Below, in pieces: positions 60,710 to 64,000 of a stretch of 64,000 nt of DNA (within the stretch, counting starts at the first letter, position 1; the number at the start of each line of letters is the position of its first letter). The stretch lies in contig OZ220491.1 in NCBI GenBank assembly GCA_965116195.1, positions 682,001 through 746,000 on the forward strand, written 5' to 3'. This DNA comes from Aldehydirespirator sp965116195 (GTDB taxonomy: Bacteria; Actinomycetota; Acidimicrobiia; Acidimicrobiales; Aldehydirespiratoraceae). The notes beneath the pieces are model-generated. The model saw nothing but the letters and a program-made list of their open reading frames with translations, made no database searches and was not told where the DNA came from. A program made the translations under genes and the position numbers.

Positions 60710-61090
60710 GCTAGTGGCTATTCCAAGAGTACGTCGCGATGTCCCGCAGGGCACTGGTCTAGCGCTAGGTCAACCGGGTGGCCAGAACGTGGCTATTTCA
60801 GGGCGCGTGGCGATCTCCCGCAGGGCACTGGCCTAGCGCCAGGTCAACCGGGTGGCCAGAACGTGGCTATTTCAGGGCGCGTGGCGATCTCCCGCAGGGC
60901 ACTGGCCTAGCGCCAGGTCAACCGGGTGGCCAGAACGTGGCTATTTCAGGGCGCGTGGCGATCTCCCGCAGGGCACTGGCCTAGCGCCAGGTCAACCGGG
61001 TGGCCAGAACATGGCTATTTCAGGGCGCGTGGCGATCTCCCGCAGGGCACTGGCCTAGCGCCAGGTCAACCGGGTGGCCAGAACATGGCT
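60710..61090. repeat. 74-bp tandem repeat of the thermonuclease 3' end
   Basis: GGCTATTYCARGGCRCGT-type starts occur at 60716, 60791, 60865, 60939, 61013 and 61087. The last is the real 3' end of the nuclease gene on the minus strand (Pro-Leu-Glu-stop). The four inner copies are nearly identical. Each contains CTGGCCTAGCGCCAG, a small 5-bp stem. The array fills the convergent gap. Confidence 0.95.
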
Positions 61091-61853
61091 ATTCCAAGGG
61101 CACGTCGGGACCTCCACAGGCACCCCACAAGCCGAGGCGATCAGCGACAGCACGAGACTCGGCCTGAGCAAATACGTCGGCGTAGTGGTCGTTGGGTGGG
61201 AAATTCAAGGTGGCGGCGTAGCCACTGGACACAAGCTCAAGATTGATGAAGAGGTTGTCATCGGAACGGAACACGTAGCCGAGCAACCGGTCGTACATAT
61301 CGCGCGACTCCACATCGCCAACCAGCGTTATCCGGGTGCCCGGGGGAAGCAGATGCTCCAGATACGTTGAGGCTTCGGCACCGTAGCACTCCACCGGTCG
61401 GTAACGGGCCACCGACTCGGGTGTGTCAATGCCGATCAACCGGACTGGCTCGGTGTGGCTGCCGATCTTGGCGACGATCGTGTCGCCGTCTGTCACTTGC
61501 TTGACGGTGGCGTTGGGCACGAAGGCATCGGCCTCATCAAGCCTTGTGCCCGAGTTGTCCAGTTGGTCAATGTGAGCAAGTTCACCAGCGGCATCGTCGG
61601 AACTGACCGTTGACGTCGATGCCTGATTCGGTGGCTTGCTGCCAGGCGCACCAGAGTCCGCTGAGGTGGTCGCGCCTTCGTATGGGGATTGGTTCGACGG
61701 CCCGCTGCCAGGGGTATCAGAGGTGGTGGTGACAGCAACGCTGTCACGAGATTGCGAGTTGTCGTCGGCTGAACCACAGCCGGTGCTCATGACCAGCATC
61801 AAGGCCGTCGTAACCACTGAGCACGCTTTGAGGGTTCGGAGTTTGGGGGTCAT
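61089..61853 (-). CDS. thermonuclease (SNase-like) lipoprotein
   Basis: The 254-residue protein has a lipoprotein signal (VVTTALMLVMSTGCGSAD), a low-complexity linker with GSGPSNQSPYEG and GSKPPNQASTS repeats, and a staphylococcal-nuclease domain: VKQVTDGDTIVAKIG, VRLIGIDTPES (catalytic Arg and Asp), CYGAEASTYLEHLLP, DRLLGYVF and DNLFINLELVSSGYA. It is likely an outer-face DNA/RNA nuclease for nutrient use or defence. The last five codons form the seed of the adjacent 74-bp repeat. Confidence 0.9.
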   Translation of the reverse strand: MTPKLRTLKACSVVTTALMLVMSTGCGSADDNSQSRDSVAVTTTSDTPGSGPSNQSPYEGATTSADSGAPGSKPPNQASTSTVSSDDAAGELAHIDQLDNSGTRLDEADAFVPNATVKQVTDGDTIVAKIGSHTEPVRLIGIDTPESVARYRPVECYGAEASTYLEHLLPPGTRITLVGDVESRDMYDRLLGYVFRSDDNLFINLELVSSGYAATLNFPPNDHYADVFAQAESRAVADRLGLWGACGGPDVPLE

Positions 61854-61904
61854 TGTGTCTCCCGGATGGTCGGAGTCAGCAGAAGAGATGCTCTTGCATC
61901 GGAC

Positions 61905-62280
61905 CTGTGCGGTCGAGGTTGGCCCAAGTAGGGCGAGGCAACGACTGTTGACTTTCTGTTCGCTTGGGCTTCAATCGGCTGGCCCAGGTGAGGTGAGGCA
62001 ACGAACTGGCGTTGGATCTGGCACCCGATGTGTTCGTCGTTGGCCCGGGTAAGGCAAGGGGATGAACTGGCGTTGGGCCGACCCAGGTAGCCAGGGCGAC
62101 GAACTGGCGTTGGAGCTTGCACGCGACGTGTTCGTGGTCGGCCCGGGTAGGCGAGGCGACGAACTACTCGGGATGTGGCAGATCGTGGCCTTGGGGCGGC
62201 CCGGCAGGGAAGCGAGGCGATGAATTGCTCTGACTGTGTGCAGAGCGCACTCTGGCTCGGCTCGGTGGGGCGAGGCATGG
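61905..62280. repeat. about 60-bp degenerate tandem repeat, six to seven units
   Basis: GGCCCRGGTARGCGAGGCRA followed by CGAACTGGCGTTGG starts at 61921, 61981, 62042, 62078, 62139, 62197 and about 62259. Spacing is mostly 58-61 bp, with one short 36-bp step. It fills the gap between the thermonuclease and the small minus-strand gene; no promoter was recognised within it. Confidence 0.87.
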
Positions 62281-62307
62281 CGACGGGTGTTTATCCCCGT
62301 GCCGTGT

Positions 62308-62490
62308 TCAGGCAGCTGCCGGCAGATTGCTGTCGGAGACGATACTGTCTCGGCCCTGCTGTGATGCTGCCATGAGCGCCGCGCGAGCCCGGGCCACGCC
62401 ACGTCGACCCACCTCCCGAGTGGCATCATCAAGCTGCCAAACGGGAGCCGTGTCGTCATCCAAGTCGATGAGTACTAGCTGATCGGTCAT
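62308..62490 (-). CDS. small conserved-looking hypothetical protein
   Basis: The 60-residue product has LIDLDDDTAPVWQLDDATREVGRRGVARARAAL, a pattern common in short actinobacterial proteins of unknown function. It is mostly acidic at the N-terminus and helical after. The ATG at 62490 follows no clear ribosome binding site. It diverges from the LLM oxidoreductase, with 30 bp between the two starts. Confidence 0.5.
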   Translation of the reverse strand: MTDQLVLIDLDDDTAPVWQLDDATREVGRRGVARARAALMAASQQGRDSIVSDSNLPAAA

Positions 62491-62520
62491 GTACACATCA
62501 TCGCGAAGGGGTGTGACATC

Positions 62521-63510
62521 ATGTCCTGTATGACCCAGCACTATGGCATCACCGTGCCCTTCCCCGGCCCCCTGCACTCCCAACGAGAACGCCTTGAGGA
62601 GTTGGATGATCTCGGCTACACCGACGTGTGGTCCGCAGAATCAGACGGCTATGACGGCATGACCATCCTGACCCTGGCAGCGGTTTGGGCACCGACCCTA
62701 CGACTGGGTACAGCAATCCTGCCCGCCTACACTCGTGGTCCTGCTCTGATGGCGCAGTCGGCAGCGTCACTGGCATCGGTAGCGCCCGGTCGCTTCGTGT
62801 TGGGGATCGGTTCGTCCTCAGATGTGATTGTGCAGCGTTGGAATGCCACAGCCTTTGATCGGCCCTACTCCAGGGTGCGTGACACGATCCGGTTCCTGCG
62901 CTCTGCGCTGAGCGGCGAGAAGGTGACAGAGGACTACGACACGTTCTCCATACGAGGCTTCAGGCTGGGTGTCAAGGTGGAGGAACCTGTGCCGATCTTT
63001 GTGGCTGCGCTGCGTGAGCGCATGCTGCGTCTGGCAGCAAGTGAAGGGGATGGCGCGATCGTCAACTGGCTCTCCGCCGATGACGCAGCGCGTGTGTCGG
63101 GGATCGTAAAGGCCGAAAACGCAGCGGCGGAGGTGGTGGCCCGGCTGTTCGTGTTCCCAACAGATGATCGGCAGGCAGCGATCGCTGCGGGCAGGTTCAT
63201 ACTGGCGGCATATATCAACGTGCCCGTTTATCGGGCGTTCCATGAGTGGCTTGGCCGTGGTGACGCACTTGGCGAGCACTGGGAGCAGTGGGATGCAGGT
63301 GACCGCCGAGGATCATTGCAGAAGATCCCCGAAAGCGTGGTGGATGACCTGCTGGTGCACGGCAGCCCCGGGGACTGCCGCAAGCGCATCCGACGCTACA
63401 TCGACAGCGGCATCACCTGCCCTGCGCTGATGGTGCTCCCGGTGCCGGGGATTGACAACTTCGAGACTGTGAGGGCCTTGGCCCCTACCGCCTACAAGGG
63501 TGTCAGGTAA
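62521..63510 (+). CDS. LLM-class (F420-dependent) oxidoreductase
   Basis: The 329-residue TIM-barrel protein belongs to the luciferase-like family. It has HYGITVPFPGPLHSQRERLEELDDLGYTDVW, LRLGTAILPAYTRGPALMAQSAASLASVAPGRFVLGIGSS, VPIFVAALRERMLRLAASEGDGAIVNWLS and GSPGDCRKRIRRYIDSGIT. Actinobacterial members usually use F420H2; substrate is not evident. ATG at 62521 has GAAGGGG about 9 bp upstream; ATG 62530 is possible. Confidence 0.87.
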   Translation: MSCMTQHYGITVPFPGPLHSQRERLEELDDLGYTDVWSAESDGYDGMTILTLAAVWAPTLRLGTAILPAYTRGPALMAQSAASLASVAPGRFVLGIGSSSDVIVQRWNATAFDRPYSRVRDTIRFLRSALSGEKVTEDYDTFSIRGFRLGVKVEEPVPIFVAALRERMLRLAASEGDGAIVNWLSADDAARVSGIVKAENAAAEVVARLFVFPTDDRQAAIAAGRFILAAYINVPVYRAFHEWLGRGDALGEHWEQWDAGDRRGSLQKIPESVVDDLLVHGSPGDCRKRIRRYIDSGITCPALMVLPVPGIDNFETVRALAPTAYKGVR

Positions 63511-63629
63511 CGTGAGGTGGTGCGTCGGCCCCTGCCCATGCGGGAGAGTGCGGGACCGGGTCGGCACCGAGACGACCGGGTGGCTCCGCCCCGCCCATGC
63601 CGGAGAGTGGAAATTTCTTATCATTCGGG
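63511..63629. repeat. short repeat downstream of the LLM gene
   Basis: GCCCATGC-GGGAGAGTG occurs at about 63535 and 63593, 58 bp apart. The AT content rises sharply after 63609 at the promoter of the next gene. Confidence 0.55.
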
Positions 63630-63667
63630 TTGTTACTCTTGACACTCTTGGTATGATGTGGTATTCC
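63630..63667 (+). promoter_or_regulatory. candidate promoter for the second coiled-coil gene
   Basis: Two overlapping options exist: TTGTTA (63630) with TATGAT (63652) at 16 bp, or TTGACA (63639) with TATTCC (63662) at 17 bp. The local sequence is AT-rich in a GC-rich genome. GGTATGNT around the -10 resembles the promoter at 11779. Confidence 0.5.
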
Positions 63668-63704
63668 ATGCTGTAACGGACAGCAGGAAGGAAGGAGAAC
63701 AGGT

Positions 63705-64000
63705 ATGGAGATTACAGCGATGATCGGGGTGGTGACTGTGGCAGTGAGCGTGATCGTGGCTTTCATGACCCTCATGCTGCGGTCACTGAACGCACGCTTC
63801 GATGACATCAGCGTACGCTTCGGCGATGTCAACAGGCGCTTCGATGAGATGAGCGAGAGTACCAACAGGCGCTTCGATGAGATGGGCGAGAGTACCAACA
63901 GGCGCTTCGACGACACGGACCGCAAGATCGAGAAACTCGACCGGAGGGTTGAGAAGCTTGATGACAAGGTTGAGGGCCTCAACGACAAGATCGAAACAAA
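63705..64000 (+). CDS. membrane-anchored coiled-coil protein, 3' truncated by the window
   Basis: The open frame begins at an ATG after AAGGAAGGAG and runs off the window. An N-terminal transmembrane helix (MIGVVTVAVSVIVAFMTLML) is followed by a coiled coil made of an 11-residue module (NRRFDEMSEST, NRRFDEMGEST, NRRFDDTDRKI) and then a charged heptad-like stretch (KLDRRVEKLDDKVEGLNDK). The module is repeated at DNA level with a 33-bp period. It resembles the gene at 11912 in design but with the anchor at the opposite end. Function unknown. Confidence 0.75.
   Translation, partial: MEITAMIGVVTVAVSVIVAFMTLMLRSLNARFDDISVRFGDVNRRFDEMSESTNRRFDEMGESTNRRFDDTDRKIEKLDRRVEKLDDKVEGLNDKIET

Noticed and set aside
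1..64000. Mobile elements as the source of the repeats
   Set aside because: No transposase, terminal inverted repeats or target-site duplications were seen, and the units differ from locus to locus.
1..64000. tRNA, rRNA, tmRNA or RNase P RNA genes
   Set aside because: No cloverleaf or conserved core sequence was recognised by eye; a covariance-model search was not possible.

Overview
The window is from a high-GC actinobacterium. Lineage markers include a mycothiol S-conjugate amidase homologue, the small actinobacterial ribosomal protein bL37, an Rpf-type transglycosylase next to rsmA, actinobacterial LexA boxes (CGAAC-N4-GTTCG), an LLM/F420-type oxidoreductase and a B12-dependent ribonucleotide reductase. 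The class may be Acidimicrobiia, but that is inference from gene content. No rRNA, tRNA, prophage, IS element or CRISPR-Cas genes were seen.

Layout. 1-3518: succinylase-branch lysine/DAP genes dapC (5' truncated), dapD, dapE. 3838-5523: lexA and a divergent SOS-box membrane protein. 5693-11427: RibD-C reductase, nrdJ, NTF2-like protein, YihY/BrkB. 11912-16037: repeat-expanded coiled-coil protein, acyl-CoA dehydrogenase, lgt. 16258-19068: secreted RCC1-repeat protein with poly-Thr linkers. 19350-25941: nucleoside-type ABC importer (BMP lipoprotein, double ATPase, two permeases) plus a PhyH-type dioxygenase. 26158-27605: PHP-domain protein and DCC protein. 27734-36941: a probable beta-1,3-glucan (laminarin-like) locus with a LacI regulator, sugar ABC importer, GH16 lipoprotein and a 1,126-residue GH149/GH161-like putative phosphorylase; two CebR/CelR-type palindromes mark its control. 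37385-45564: bL37, ychF, acyl-ACP desaturase, DUF192, rsmI, metG, tatD, rpf-like, rsmA. 45847-51686: a type IIA topoisomerase A/B pair and a RecB-like nuclease. 51965-64000: fibronectin-type protein, ParA, MgtE-like transporter with a PhoU/TrkA-C partner, mca, SCP2-like protein, YdjC-like deacetylase, thermonuclease lipoprotein, LLM oxidoreductase and the start of a second coiled-coil membrane protein.

The most unusual property is that many gene boundaries carry tandem duplications built from the adjacent gene end. The units are locus-specific (17-143 bp, many at 60-77 bp or about twice that) and often include the stop codon, or the ribosome binding site and start codon, of the neighbouring gene. 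Copies exist for dapC, dapE, lexA, the SOS gene, nrdJ, yihY, the nucleoside permeases and ATPase, bL37, ychF, the desaturase, rsmI, tatD, rpf, the topoisomerase A gene, mgtE, the SCP2 gene and the thermonuclease. Inside genes, clear repeats have units that are multiples of three (66, 117, 36, 21 bp). The different loci do not share an obvious common sequence, so this does not look like a dispersed REP or mobile family but like a recurrent local process that copies gene ends.
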